Source of the DNA: CAYHGX01 sp964356355
GTDB taxonomy: Bacteria > Patescibacteriota > Gracilibacteria > UBA1369 > LOWO2-01-FULL-3
Length of the DNA: 49,393 nt
Reading direction: 5' to 3'
NCBI GenBank assembly: GCA_964356355.1
Contig: CAYHGX010000010.1
Span: 1 to 49,393, forward strand
Part shown: piece after piece, positions 41,278 through 49,392 of the stretch
Position numbering within the stretch: position 1 is the stretch's first letter
How the letters are laid out: each line of letters starts with the position of its first letter
Made by a program: the position numbers and the translations under genes
The notes under the pieces: generated by a model
The model's database searches: none
Seen by the model: the letters and a program-made list of their open reading frames with translations, nothing else
Told to the model about the DNA's origin: nothing

Positions 41278-42330
41278 CTACCCCTTCCAATTCTCCGGCC
41301 TCAGTTTCCTCACTTCTGCACCCGCCTTCCACATTTCAGAATTTTTAATAGTGTCCAGTTCCACCTGCAATTTTTCACGGTAATCTGGCTGACTGTTGCG
41401 CTCCAGGGTGATTCGCGCCTCGGTGCCATTTTCCACACTTTCATATAAATCTTTAAACACCGGCGCCACTGCATCCCGAAACTTATCCTTCCAATCCAGC
41501 GCGCCTCTCTGCGCAGTAGTACTACAATTTCCAAACATCCAATCCATGCCATTTTCACCCACCAGTCGAATCAAAGACTGCGTAAGTTCCTCAACGGTCT
41601 CATTAAAAGCCTCGCTCGGAGAGTGTCCATGCTTGCGAAGTTCATTATATTGCGCCTCCATCATGCCGGCCAATCCACCCATCAACACGCCACGTTCGCC
41701 AGTTAGATCACTATAAACCTCTTTCTCAAAAGTAGTTGGAAACAAAAATCCTACGCCCAACGCAATTCCAATCGCCAAGCACTTGTCCATTGCTTTGCCA
41801 CTTGCATCCTGGAACACCGCGAAGCTGCCGTTGATTCCGCTGCCATTTAGGAAATTGCGACGAACGGAAAGTCCGCTGCCCTTAGGCGCGACCAAAACTA
41901 CGTCGATTCCTTCTGGTGGCACCACGCCCGTCTGCTCTTTGTAAGTTACCGAAAAGCCGTGCGAAAAATATAACGTTTTACCAGGAGTGAGATGTGGCTT
42001 GATTGTAGGCCAGAATTCCTTCTGGGCCGCGTCGGAAAGTAGATACATCAGCACAGTGCCTTTCGCGGCCGCCTCTTCTAAGGGAAAAAGTGTTTCGTCC
42101 GGTACCCATCCATCAGCCACGGCCTTATCCCAGCTCGGGCTCCCTTGTCGTTGACCAATAATCACCTTCACGCCGTTATCGCGCATATTCAACGCCTGGC
42201 CTGGCCCCTGCACGCCATAACCCAGCACGGCAATCACCTCGTGACTCAGGATTTCCTGCGCCTTCGCGACTGGAAACTCCTCGCGTGTTACAACTTCTTC
42301 CTCAGTTCCACCAAAATTGATCATTGCCAT
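41278..42330 (-). CDS. ilvC: Ketol-acid reductoisomerase
   Basis: IlvC isomerises and reduces acetolactate in valine, leucine and isoleucine synthesis. The protein has 350 residues. The NADPH-binding loop is GYGVQGPGQALNMRD with RQGSPSW after it, and the knotted C-terminal domain has the metal-binding Glu residues (EVYSDLTGERG, EAFNETVEEL). The segments APKGSGLSVRRNFL, GSGINGSFAVFQDASG, CSTTAQRGALDW and NSQPDYREKLQVELD are closer to the fungal/Bacteroidetes type than to the common bacterial form. No other branched-chain amino acid gene is in the window. Start at 42330 or 2 codons later. Confidence 0.95.
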   Translation of the reverse strand: MAMINFGGTEEEVVTREEFPVAKAQEILSHEVIAVLGYGVQGPGQALNMRDNGVKVIIGQRQGSPSWDKAVADGWVPDETLFPLEEAAAKGTVLMYLLSDAAQKEFWPTIKPHLTPGKTLYFSHGFSVTYKEQTGVVPPEGIDVVLVAPKGSGLSVRRNFLNGSGINGSFAVFQDASGKAMDKCLAIGIALGVGFLFPTTFEKEVYSDLTGERGVLMGGLAGMMEAQYNELRKHGHSPSEAFNETVEELTQSLIRLVGENGMDWMFGNCSTTAQRGALDWKDKFRDAVAPVFKDLYESVENGTEARITLERNSQPDYREKLQVELDTIKNSEMWKAGAEVRKLRPENWKG

Positions 42331-42401
42331 TGGACAATTGGGTTATAAAATAACCCGCCCATACTAACATTGGGCCGAGCCTCAGGCAAATTTGATAGGT
42401 C

Positions 42402-42944
42402 CTAAAACCCCGAATCTCCACTGAGGAGGGACCCATTGAGAATTGCAGCTTTGAGGCCCTCTACATCAGGGTCTCGTTCAGCTCTGCTCCTTGGTTCTGA
42501 ATCAAGAGGCACAGAACCTTTTATGATTTTTGACGCATCAGGGTCCTTTGGGGGTCTTCCTCTCTTCGCCTGAGAGCCTAGAGTTCCAAAACTGAAGGGT
42601 CTACTAACAGGTTTTCCGTGCGCACTGGCACCTCGACGATGATAATATTCAGAAGTTAAATCGCGTGCAGGTACTCCCTCCTCAGCCCTCTCTCTTGCCG
42701 TTTGCATCTCTTGAACTCGCTCCCTAGGTATCAGTACTTTTTCTCTAGTACGTGGCTCTGTGACTACAATCATTGCCCGATATCTCTCGATGATCTCTCT
42801 AATTGCTGGGTCCAAGTTGGACAGTTCTAGTGACTCTCTAAGCGCCTTATTCCCTGCTGGCGTATCTGACAATCTTGCCTCTCTAGCAAAGGCTTCCCAC
42901 GTTTCTGCCGGATCTTGCTCACTCGGAACTGTTATTGTAGTCAT
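42402..42944 (-). CDS. Unknown protein with an AT-hook motif
   Basis: This 180-residue protein is highly charged. The N-terminal half is helical (NKALRESLELSNLDPAIREIIERYRAMIV). The C-terminal half is low in hydrophobics and holds KRGRPPK at 127-133, an AT-hook with the GRP core that binds the minor groove of A/T-rich DNA. No other domain is seen. This suggests a DNA-associated protein, but the motif is short and could be coincidental. It is a single gene upstream of ilvC, 71 bases apart. Confidence 0.65.
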   Translation of the reverse strand: MTTITVPSEQDPAETWEAFAREARLSDTPAGNKALRESLELSNLDPAIREIIERYRAMIVVTEPRTREKVLIPRERVQEMQTARERAEEGVPARDLTSEYYHRRGASAHGKPVSRPFSFGTLGSQAKRGRPPKDPDASKIIKGSVPLDSEPRSRAERDPDVEGLKAAILNGSLLSGDSGF

Positions 42945-43056
42945 TTGAGTCAGTTATAATTTAGTAGCACATTTGATCACAGTAAGTAATTTAGCGCAAC
43001 AAAAACACTCCTTTATAGAAAAGAAGTATTTCTGAAGCTTTAGATGAAATGCCTTA

Positions 43057-43248
43057 TTAAGGCTTTGTAGTTGTGTCAATAATAGTGCCAGAAGCCGTTG
43101 CTGATGCCGGCGCATTTGAATCAATAATGGTGCCAGAAGCCGTTGCTGAGGCGTTAGTGCCGTTGTCTTCTATTGCAGGAGTAGTGGACTTTGCACATCC
43201 AGTAAAAATCATAGCTGTTAATATCGTCCCTACTAATATTTTCTTCAT
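43057..43248 (-). CDS. Small repeat lipoprotein
   Basis: From the ATG at 43248 the protein has 63 residues. The signal peptide MKKILVGTILTAMIFTGC has a lipobox (IFTGC) and is followed by a short mature part with a repeated SATASGTIID, encoded by a 29-bp near-identical direct repeat (43077-43105 and 43122-43150). The in-frame extension to 43332 lacks this logic and is not used. It would be a small membrane-anchored peptide of unknown function. Confidence 0.72.
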   Translation of the reverse strand: MKKILVGTILTAMIFTGCAKSTTPAIEDNGTNASATASGTIIDSNAPASATASGTIIDTTTKP

Positions 43249-43377
43249 ATATTTATTTTTATGAAATATTTTTGCACACGCAAATAATCTCATCCAATCA
43301 CGAGAATGTCCAGCTCTATACTGAAATTTCACCTCGCAGCCCTCCCCTACTATTTTTGTTTCCCAGGTGGCAATTGC

Positions 43378-43707
43378 TTAAATCCAGCTTGGCCAATCAT
43401 CAATGCGTCCGTGCTTAATCGGCGCTCTAGTAATTTCCAGTCCAAATTTTGGTGCATCGGGCAGTCTCTCCACTCTGCTAATCGGAAAAGGGTGTGGAGT
43501 TCCATTGTGATCAGTGAGAATAATAAAGCCATTAGTCACCATATCTCGGCATTTTTCAATTACTCTGATAATGGCTTTGTCCTGGTGTTCAACAGGCAGT
43601 GATTCGTAGGCAGTTACGATATCATTATCACCCTTCTGTAAAAGTTCAAAAGCATATTCTCCACAGGCAGCAATGGAAGCTCTTTCACTAAGTTTGATTG
43701 GTGGCAT
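43378..43707 (-). CDS. Unknown soluble protein
   Basis: This 109-residue protein has an N-terminal helical half (SERASIAACGEYAFELLQKGD, HQDKAIIRVIEKCRDMV) and a C-terminal part with strands (GFIILTDHNGTPHPFPISRVE). There is no signal peptide, membrane helix or recognised motif. It lies in a run of short minus-strand orphans between ilvC and the DHH phosphoesterase. Confidence 0.6.
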   Translation of the reverse strand: MPPIKLSERASIAACGEYAFELLQKGDNDIVTAYESLPVEHQDKAIIRVIEKCRDMVTNGFIILTDHNGTPHPFPISRVERLPDAPKFGLEITRAPIKHGRIDDWPSWI

Positions 43708-43793
43708 GGCATTATAGGTTAATTCAGAAAACTAAAGAGCCTATTAAAGCACGAAGAAGTGACACTGGCAAGGTGCATTTAGTCGCTGATTGC

Positions 43794-44087
43794 CTACTCT
43801 CCAAGTTCTTCGTACTGCAGCGGGGTGGCTATGAAACTTTCTCGGATCGCATCCGTAACTGACTGAATCTCTGAATCTGTGATTAAGTCATTGATTCTCG
43901 CTTTGAAATCGGCGGATAAATCAGCTAGGCCCGCTGCCTCAAAAGCAGTATCAATCTCACTGATTAGCACCACTTCGTTACCCACTCTTTTCTTGAGTCC
44001 CTCAACTAAAGCGGCCACGGTCCTTCTTATCTCTGCATCCTCGATTTTTTCTGCATATCTCTCAAGCGTTCCAAAAGCAGCGTACAT
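43794..44087 (-). CDS. Unknown small helical protein
   Basis: This 97-residue protein is predicted all-helical and acidic (TLERYAEKIEDAEIRRTVAA, IQSVTDAIRESFIATPL). No domain is recognised. It is followed by the gene at 43707, 86 bases downstream. It starts 67 bases after the DHH gene stop, so it may be in that transcript. Confidence 0.6.
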   Translation of the reverse strand: MYAAFGTLERYAEKIEDAEIRRTVAALVEGLKKRVGNEVVLISEIDTAFEAAGLADLSADFKARINDLITDSEIQSVTDAIRESFIATPLQYEELGE

Positions 44088-44154
44088 AATGGAAAAGTTA
44101 TTTTTAGGGCGAGAATATAGCTAAAGCAAGGAAATTGGTCAACTTTTTCTGTCT

Positions 44155-45165
44155 CTAAAACCGCGCTTCCATCGTTTCACCATTATCATTTGCACTTTTT
44201 ATCTCCCAAGTTGTCACCGGCTCCAATCTCCCCATGATTCCAAAACCGCTGGCCTTTGGGTGCCCGCCGCCGCCCCATTTTGAGGCCACTTCCGACAAAT
44301 TTACGTCCTCTCTTTGAGTACGCAGAGATCCCTTCACTAGCCCATGATCATCCTCGCTAAGCAGTACGCAATATTTTGCATCCGGCACCGCATTTAAGTA
44401 ATCAATCACTCCTCCGGTATCCTTGGAGCTGGCTCCGCACACGTGATAATCCTGGCAGCTCACGGCCGAGACGGTTACGCCTTCGGCATTTACATAAGTG
44501 CGCTCTAAAATTCGGCCCCAGAGCCTAAGCTTGTTCACCGGGGTTGTGTGGAAAAGTTCTTTGGAAACTCTTTTCAAATTCGCGCCGCGGGCTAAAAGAG
44601 CGCTTGCTACCTTGAAAACCGCCGCAGTGGTATTACTATGCATCATTCCTCCCGTATCAAAGTAAATTCCGTGCAGCAGGCAGGTGGCGATGTCTGTAGT
44701 GATTCGCCAATCGCAATACTCCAAAAATTCATATAACAAAAAACAGGTAGCACACGATTCTGGTGATACCACGTTGATTGTTCCAAACGAGTCATTGGAT
44801 TCATGGTGGTCAAAGTTGATAAACGGTATTTTTGCAGTCAAAATCTCCGGTTTTGTTTCGTGAAACTTTACTAATTTAAGAGCGCCACAGTCTACACTGA
44901 CGATCGCGTCGAAATCATCGTAGTTAAAATCCTGCACGAAGGTATCGGCAGATTTTAGAAATAAACTATCTTTTGGCACACGATCTACGCACGCACTTAC
45001 CACTTTTTTGCCTAAATTTTCCAACGCCAATCTTAGCGCCAAATTACTACCTACGGCATCTCCATCGGGTCCACGATGAGAAATTATGCAGATTTTTTCG
45101 GCTTCAAGCAGGGCCATTTTGGCACTCTCAAACTCATTTTTTAGACGTAGCTCCACTTCGATCAT
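44155..45165 (-). CDS. nrnA: DHH-family bifunctional oligoribonuclease/PAP phosphatase
   Basis: This 336-residue protein has a DHH domain with HRGPDGDAVGS, SVDCG and the FDHHESND signature, and a DHHA1 domain with GGGGHPKASGFG at the C-terminus. NrnA degrades short RNA oligonucleotides and dephosphorylates pAp; related proteins hydrolyse c-di-AMP products. No signal peptide or GGDEF part is present, so this is the stand-alone cytoplasmic type. With RNase Y it covers the start and end of RNA decay. The annotation as NrnA rather than another DHH-DHHA1 protein is by architecture. Confidence 0.88.
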   Translation of the reverse strand: MIEVELRLKNEFESAKMALLEAEKICIISHRGPDGDAVGSNLALRLALENLGKKVVSACVDRVPKDSLFLKSADTFVQDFNYDDFDAIVSVDCGALKLVKFHETKPEILTAKIPFINFDHHESNDSFGTINVVSPESCATCFLLYEFLEYCDWRITTDIATCLLHGIYFDTGGMMHSNTTAAVFKVASALLARGANLKRVSKELFHTTPVNKLRLWGRILERTYVNAEGVTVSAVSCQDYHVCGASSKDTGGVIDYLNAVPDAKYCVLLSEDDHGLVKGSLRTQREDVNLSEVASKWGGGGHPKASGFGIMGRLEPVTTWEIKSANDNGETMEARF

Positions 45166-45262
45166 TGAAATATTTATTTTGATCCTAAAGGGAGTAATGA
45201 TAACTCTTCCGCTTACTGCTGTGAAGTTTCATATGTTAAAAGGAATTGCAAAATAGGCTGAG

Positions 45263-46726
45263 ATGTTGGAGAGTTTAGTAGTTATGGACAAAAACGCGAT
45301 ACAGCTTGGGGCCGAAAAGATGGAACTTCGCCGCAAAATTTCTGATTATGCCAAGCAGCTTGGCTTCGATCTTTGTGGTTTTACTAAGGCGAAAATCGAC
45401 GACAAGTACTTGGCAGTTTTCGAGAACTGGCTAGCTCAGGGCCTGCACTCCGACATGAGCTATATGGAGAAAATTGAACAACGCAGGAATATGCAGGAAA
45501 TTCTGCCTGGCGCGCAGAGTGTGGTGGTGTTGGCCGTGAATTACAATCGGGAGCAAACTGCTTTGGCCCCGCGGCACGGCCGCGTGGCCCGCTACGCCTA
45601 CGGCCGTGATTATCATAAGGTCATTGGGGCGATGCTGAAGAAGCTGGAGGGCTTTATTTGTGGGCTGGGAATAGAAAATTTTACCAGCCTTCCCTCCCCG
45701 TCTTGCAAGCCAGGCTCTGTCACCGATCCCGCGACTCTTTCTTCAGCACCCGCTCCGACCCCTTCTCCCGAAACCGCTCCTGTCCGCTGCAAGTCCTACG
45801 TCGACACCGGCCCGGTGATGGAGAGAGCCCTCGCCGAGCAGGCGGGCCTAGGCCAGATCGGCAAAAACGGCTGTTTGATTACGCGTGAATTTGGCTCTTG
45901 GGTATTTTTGAGTGAAGTGATAACGACTCTGGATTTGAATGCGCCGCAGATACGGAGCGCAGCGGAGTATCCTGAATTCATCGTTCAAGATTCTTTGCCA
46001 CGTGGCAAGAATACCGAGAGTCAAAATGGCTTATCAGAGCCCCTAAACGACAGTAAGTCTGTGCGCGCGCACACCTCGGCAGCTCTCCAAGAATCCTCCC
46101 CGGGGAGGAAATTGTCTGACAAATATCTGCACGTGCAGACTTTTGCCTCCGATTCAGGGCCTACAGAAGCCAATCTGTCTTCCGAATTCTTGCCGCGCGG
46201 CAAGAACGCTCAGTCTCAATTACCAGTTACCCACAAAGTCCCCCACCCCTGCGGCAACTGCACCAAGTGCATCACTGCTTGCCCCACCGGCGCCATCATA
46301 CGTCCCGGCGTAATCGATGCACGCCTTTGTATCTCCTATCTCACTATCGAAAACCGCGACAAAATCCCGCCTCACCTCGCCGCAAAAATCAAAGAAACCC
46401 AGCGCATTTTTGGTTGTGATATTTGCCAGGAGGTATGTCCTCATAATATTGCAAAGGGTAAGCCGCTCACGAACGAAGGCCTACAAAATGCCATCGCCGG
46501 CGACCAGTTAAGCGTAAAGGAAATTTTAGAAATGGAAAACGATCCCGGCCAACATGAGTCCAGCCAATTGCTATCAGCAAAAGCGCCCAAGCACAGCCTC
46601 AGTGCTACCGATTACCATGGCGAGCTGTCTACTCCCGACCAGGCATTCCTCGCCCGCTTCGCGGGCTCCCCAGTAATGCGCGCGAAGCGCGCGGGCCTAA
46701 CTCGGAACTTAAAAATTCTAGAATAA
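45263..46726 (+). CDS. queG: Epoxyqueuosine reductase with large loop insertions
   Basis: QueG reduces epoxyqueuosine to queuosine in tRNA, using cobalamin and two 4Fe-4S clusters. Visible parts are QLGFDLCGFTKA, the catalytic-region YVDTGPVMERALAEQAGLGQ, CGNCTKCITACPTGAI, the second Cys set CDICQEVCPHN and the FAGSPVMRAKRAGLTRN end. At 487 residues it is about 100 longer than usual. The excess lies in loops: about 142-175 (Ser/Pro-rich), about 228-326 (carrying the palindromes of 45995-46206) and about 430-460. All Cys motifs are intact, so it may still work. The start is uncertain; ATGs at 45284 and 45320 also fit. Confidence 0.92.
   Translation: MLESLVVMDKNAIQLGAEKMELRRKISDYAKQLGFDLCGFTKAKIDDKYLAVFENWLAQGLHSDMSYMEKIEQRRNMQEILPGAQSVVVLAVNYNREQTALAPRHGRVARYAYGRDYHKVIGAMLKKLEGFICGLGIENFTSLPSPSCKPGSVTDPATLSSAPAPTPSPETAPVRCKSYVDTGPVMERALAEQAGLGQIGKNGCLITREFGSWVFLSEVITTLDLNAPQIRSAAEYPEFIVQDSLPRGKNTESQNGLSEPLNDSKSVRAHTSAALQESSPGRKLSDKYLHVQTFASDSGPTEANLSSEFLPRGKNAQSQLPVTHKVPHPCGNCTKCITACPTGAIIRPGVIDARLCISYLTIENRDKIPPHLAAKIKETQRIFGCDICQEVCPHNIAKGKPLTNEGLQNAIAGDQLSVKEILEMENDPGQHESSQLLSAKAPKHSLSATDYHGELSTPDQAFLARFAGSPVMRAKRAGLTRNLKILE
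45995..46206. repeat. Palindrome cluster inside queG
   Basis: Perfect dyads in order: TTGCCACGTGGCAA (45995-46008), TGTGCGCGCGCACA (46060-46073), TCCTCCCCGGGGAGGA (46094-46109), TCTGCACGTGCAGA (46126-46139) and TTCTTGCCGCGCGGCAAGAA (46187-46206). The first and last are both translated as LPRGKN followed two residues later by SQ. The stretch from about 46016 to 46075 resembles the reverse complement of about 49198-49257 (CGAGAGT, then AAAATGGCTTAT, then the TGTGC dyad). The cluster lies wholly in a loop insertion of QueG. Confidence 0.85.
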
Positions 46727-46738
46727 GTTGGAAAAGGG

Positions 46739-46775
46739 CCCGGCGCGCATCGATCGTTCGATCGAGCGCGCCGGG
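46739..46775 (-). terminator. Very stable hairpin, likely terminator of the G+C-rich gene
   Basis: CCCGGCGCGC pairs perfectly with GCGCGCCGGG, and inside TCGATCG pairs with CGATCGA around TT, with one bulged A. On the minus strand it is followed by CCCTTTTCC. It lies 34 bases after the stop at 46810 and also 12 bases after the queG stop. The T run is short. Confidence 0.6.
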
Positions 46776-46809
46776 CAATGCCGATAGGGGCTGGCCGCGC
46801 CAGCGCCGC

Positions 46810-46998
46810 TCAGATTCGAAGCCCCGGGGGGGCCTCGGTCATCAGCGGGCTGGCGGGTCCTCGCCCGCCACCGGTGGGGGCCGGGGACACTGTCGTCTCC
46901 GGCTCGGGTGGTGCGGCCTCGGCCGCGGGAGTTGCGGGGGGCGGCGCAGCCGCCTCCGCAGGGGCACTTGCGCCCCCCTTGCGAGTTTTTCTGGCCAT
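46810..46998 (-). CDS. Small G+C-rich Ala/Pro protein
   Basis: This 62-residue protein starts at the ATG at 46998, preceded by AAGGAGAT 5 bases away, a near-perfect Shine-Dalgarno. It begins MARKTRKGGASAPAEAAAPP and is almost wholly Ala, Pro, Gly, Glu and Thr, so probably disordered. It has its own promoter (47042-47070), a 5' leader hairpin (CGCGGA/TCCGCG) and a hairpin downstream. Composition is far richer in G+C than neighbours. The signals argue for real expression. A similarly long frame on the other strand has no such signals. Confidence 0.68.
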   Translation of the reverse strand: MARKTRKGGASAPAEAAAPPPATPAAEAAPPEPETTVSPAPTGGGRGPASPLMTEAPPGLRI

Positions 46999-47041
46999 GG
47001 GCCATCTCCTTCATACGCGGAACCAAATCCGCGCTAGACGT

Positions 47042-47070
47042 AGTCTAAAATAAAAACATCAATGCGTCAA
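47042..47070 (-). promoter_or_regulatory. Promoter of the G+C-rich small gene
   Basis: On the minus strand TTGACG (47065-47070), a 17-base spacer and TAGACT (47042-47047). The -10 is part of a TAGAC-TAC-GTCTA dyad, a possible operator. TTAGACTAC and CGTCTA parts recur at 17142-17176. The leader then forms the CGCGGA/TCCGCG hairpin. Confidence 0.65.
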
Positions 47071-47135
47071 TAGGCACATTGCCTCTTTCTTCAGCTCTGC
47101 TGCCGTCATAGGGCTAGATTCTAACTCCCTTGCCC

Positions 47136-49073
47136 CTAGCTTCCCTGTCTTGCGTCTTCCAGGGCCATCTTTCTTGCTCTTTCTCTGAGCCAGAACTCTA
47201 GTCCTACAATTTCTCTAATTCGCTGGGGGCTTATATTTCCGCCCAAAATCAAACTCACTCGCTCAGCTTGTCCAGTCTCACTTAACTTCCTCATCAATGC
47301 ATTTCTAATGCCCTCCTCCTTCATCGCCTCTAATTCCGGGTCTTCTAGCAGGATGGTCACAAGGAGCCTTTTGGCTCTATCTAGTAACGTTTTGTCCGCA
47401 TAAACTTCATCATTATTTCCCACTACAAGCATCAATCTGGCCAGCGCCTCTTCTCTGCTCCCTTCGCTCATCGCAATTTCCGCCAAGGCAAAATGCGCCA
47501 GCATGTACTGGTCAAAAAACTCTATGCATCTACTAAAAAGCCTTTTCCCTTCATTTAAATTCCCCTCTTTACAGGCGATCATGCCTAGGTAGTATGTTGA
47601 ATCTGTATCTTTTGGATGTAAGTCCAACGCCAGCTTAAAGGCATATTTTGCCTCTTCGTATCGCTGCTCGTGAAAAAATGTTAGTCCAGTATGTAGCATG
47701 TGGCCACTCGCCAGTCCTTCTTCCACCGGCAATAGGTACGCGTGCATTGGCATATATAGCTTCCAGGCAAGAGTATTTTGAAAAGCAACCCTCGCCGGGC
47801 CAGAGTTCTTGCCGCTAACAAGGTTAATCAACGGGTCTACGTCCTCTCTGTTTTTCATCACTGCCAGAGGTATTTGTCTTGGTGAGTTGGACATTATGTC
47901 GATCAAAACCAAATCTTGCATAGTAGTTTTAGCCACCAGCGATCCGTGTCCACCCAGAAGTGCTCCTTCGGTTTTATTCGTTGCACAGTAAAACAGATTC
48001 TCCGGCTGAAATCCGCACTCCAATAGCATTGTCGCAATCAGCCATGGGGCACTAAAGCAGCTCACGTCCCTGGTTTTTACTAGGTTTACCGGAAAGCCTC
48101 TTTCATAGTCGGTCATGTTTTTGTTTTCTCCAACCTTCCTTCTTTTGTACTTTGTTACTTCCGCAAATACTCGGTTAATGATTTCCATTTCTTTGGCGGC
48201 TACGGCTGTTGGATTGTGTTCGCTTCTTAGTTTCACCAGCTCCTCACGGTACCTTTCGCACTCCAGTGCTTCACGAAGTTTTTTGGCCTCCATGGGCTCG
48301 GGGTGGTCCTCAAAAAACTTTTTGATAGCCACCTCCCTCATTGCAAAGGGGGTCATTGGAGTAGTTCGTTCCGATGGTTCTACGCTATCAAGATAGGCTT
48401 CGAGCTTATACCCCAACGGCTCCTGATTGGCACGCAGATTCTCCCACCATTCATAGTCGGTTATTTGATCTATTTCCCTGAGAGTTCCATTTCCTTGTAC
48501 AGCTATGCTCCATGCTTCACTTGCATCTCTTCCTCTGGCCAGATGTCTTGCTGCTTCCATTAATTTTCTCCGCACTCCCTCCTTGGTGGCGATTAAGGTT
48601 AAAGTTATTTTTAAAATTTCTCCTACATCGGTGATTCCACGCTCTTTCTGGCTAGCCATGAATTCGTCACCCAGTGCCCAGTAAATTGTATTGATATATT
48701 TTGATTCAGTCATACGGTCTCGTGTGTATATTTCCACTTCCGACCGTTTTTTAGCGCTATCCGCCATCAGATCTTCGTTTGTAACCCCTGCCCCACTGAC
48801 CAAAAGCGCATGTGCTAAATCCAGTACCTTATCTCCCAGACATTGATAAAGTGTTCTAGTCAAATTCCATATATCAATATCGGCACGACTGGTTATAGAA
48901 AGTACACCCGTGGCCCCATTTGAGTTTTCCACTGCCTTTTCATGGGCCCTATCTAATACATTTTTTGCAACCTCAGGCGTTCGCTCGTTTAAAATTACCT
49001 GTGCCATTTCCGCCTGCCATTGCACGAGTGCTTCGTCGTGTTCCTCCGGCCAATATCTATTTGTCTCTGACAT
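47136..49073 (-). CDS. Large protein with transglutaminase-like triad and TPR repeats
   Basis: This 645-residue protein has no signal peptide. Residues 330-400 look like a transglutaminase-type cysteine peptidase core: VSCFSAPWLIATMLLECGF with C339, GGHGSLVAK with H376 and LVLID with D392, in the order Cys-His-Asp. Residues about 440-540 carry two or three TPR units (LTFFHEQRYEEAKYAFKLALDLHPKD; EGNLNEGKRLFSRCIEFFDQ). The first 320 residues are helical without a match. The combination suggests a protease-like or structural protein that binds partners through the repeats. The triad is read from pattern only. Confidence 0.7.
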   Translation of the reverse strand: MSETNRYWPEEHDEALVQWQAEMAQVILNERTPEVAKNVLDRAHEKAVENSNGATGVLSITSRADIDIWNLTRTLYQCLGDKVLDLAHALLVSGAGVTNEDLMADSAKKRSEVEIYTRDRMTESKYINTIYWALGDEFMASQKERGITDVGEILKITLTLIATKEGVRRKLMEAARHLARGRDASEAWSIAVQGNGTLREIDQITDYEWWENLRANQEPLGYKLEAYLDSVEPSERTTPMTPFAMREVAIKKFFEDHPEPMEAKKLREALECERYREELVKLRSEHNPTAVAAKEMEIINRVFAEVTKYKRRKVGENKNMTDYERGFPVNLVKTRDVSCFSAPWLIATMLLECGFQPENLFYCATNKTEGALLGGHGSLVAKTTMQDLVLIDIMSNSPRQIPLAVMKNREDVDPLINLVSGKNSGPARVAFQNTLAWKLYMPMHAYLLPVEEGLASGHMLHTGLTFFHEQRYEEAKYAFKLALDLHPKDTDSTYYLGMIACKEGNLNEGKRLFSRCIEFFDQYMLAHFALAEIAMSEGSREEALARLMLVVGNNDEVYADKTLLDRAKRLLVTILLEDPELEAMKEEGIRNALMRKLSETGQAERVSLILGGNISPQRIREIVGLEFWLRERARKMALEDARQGS

Positions 49074-49096
49074 GCTGTTTTAATCAAAAGGTGCAG

Positions 49097-49126
49097 AGTA
49101 TGACATGAAATACTCGTCATCGTCAA
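49097..49126 (-). promoter_or_regulatory. Promoter of the gene at 49073
   Basis: On the minus strand TTGACG (49121-49126), an 18-base spacer and CATACT (49097-49102), 23 bases before the ATG. Confidence 0.5.
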
Positions 49127-49165
49127 GTCGACCGCCCTGATGCACTCAGAGATTTATGAGACAAA

Positions 49166-49218
49166 TTTTTGCCACGTGGCAAAAAGAGGAAGGCCCAAGT
49201 GTGCACGTGCACAGATTT
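49166..49218. repeat. Composite palindromic element, inverted copy of 17086-17128
   Basis: TTTTTGCCACGTGGCAAAAA (49166-49185, perfect) is followed by TGTGCACGTGCACA (49200-49213). The 22 bases 49197-49218 are the exact reverse complement of 17086-17107. Beyond it, to about 49260, the reverse strand resembles the queG copy. No gene is seen in 49074-49338. Confidence 0.85.
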
Positions 49219-49338
49219 AGCCTCATTAACCTTGTAAATAAGCCATTTTACTCTCGAGAAGTCGCCGGAATTCTCGCCCGGAGCGGCCAAAAAGACCGAG
49301 TCCGATTTTGAATCTTGTGCCCACGCTTCGCTCCGCCC

Positions 49339-49392
49339 CTACAAAAACGCCCCAATGTCATAGTGCTTCACCTCGTCCACTAGCTGCGAATC
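49339..49392 (-). CDS. 3' end of a gene running in from the right edge
   Basis: On the minus strand the frame reads DSQLVDEVKHYDIGAFL and stops with TAG at 49339-49341. It is open to the window edge. The peptide is too short to name a family. Confidence 0.4.
   Translation of the reverse strand, partial: DSQLVDEVKHYDIGAFL

Noticed and set aside
46778..47053. Plus-strand gene of 91 residues opposite the Ala/Pro protein
   Set aside because: There is no Shine-Dalgarno or promoter on this strand, while the minus frame has both.
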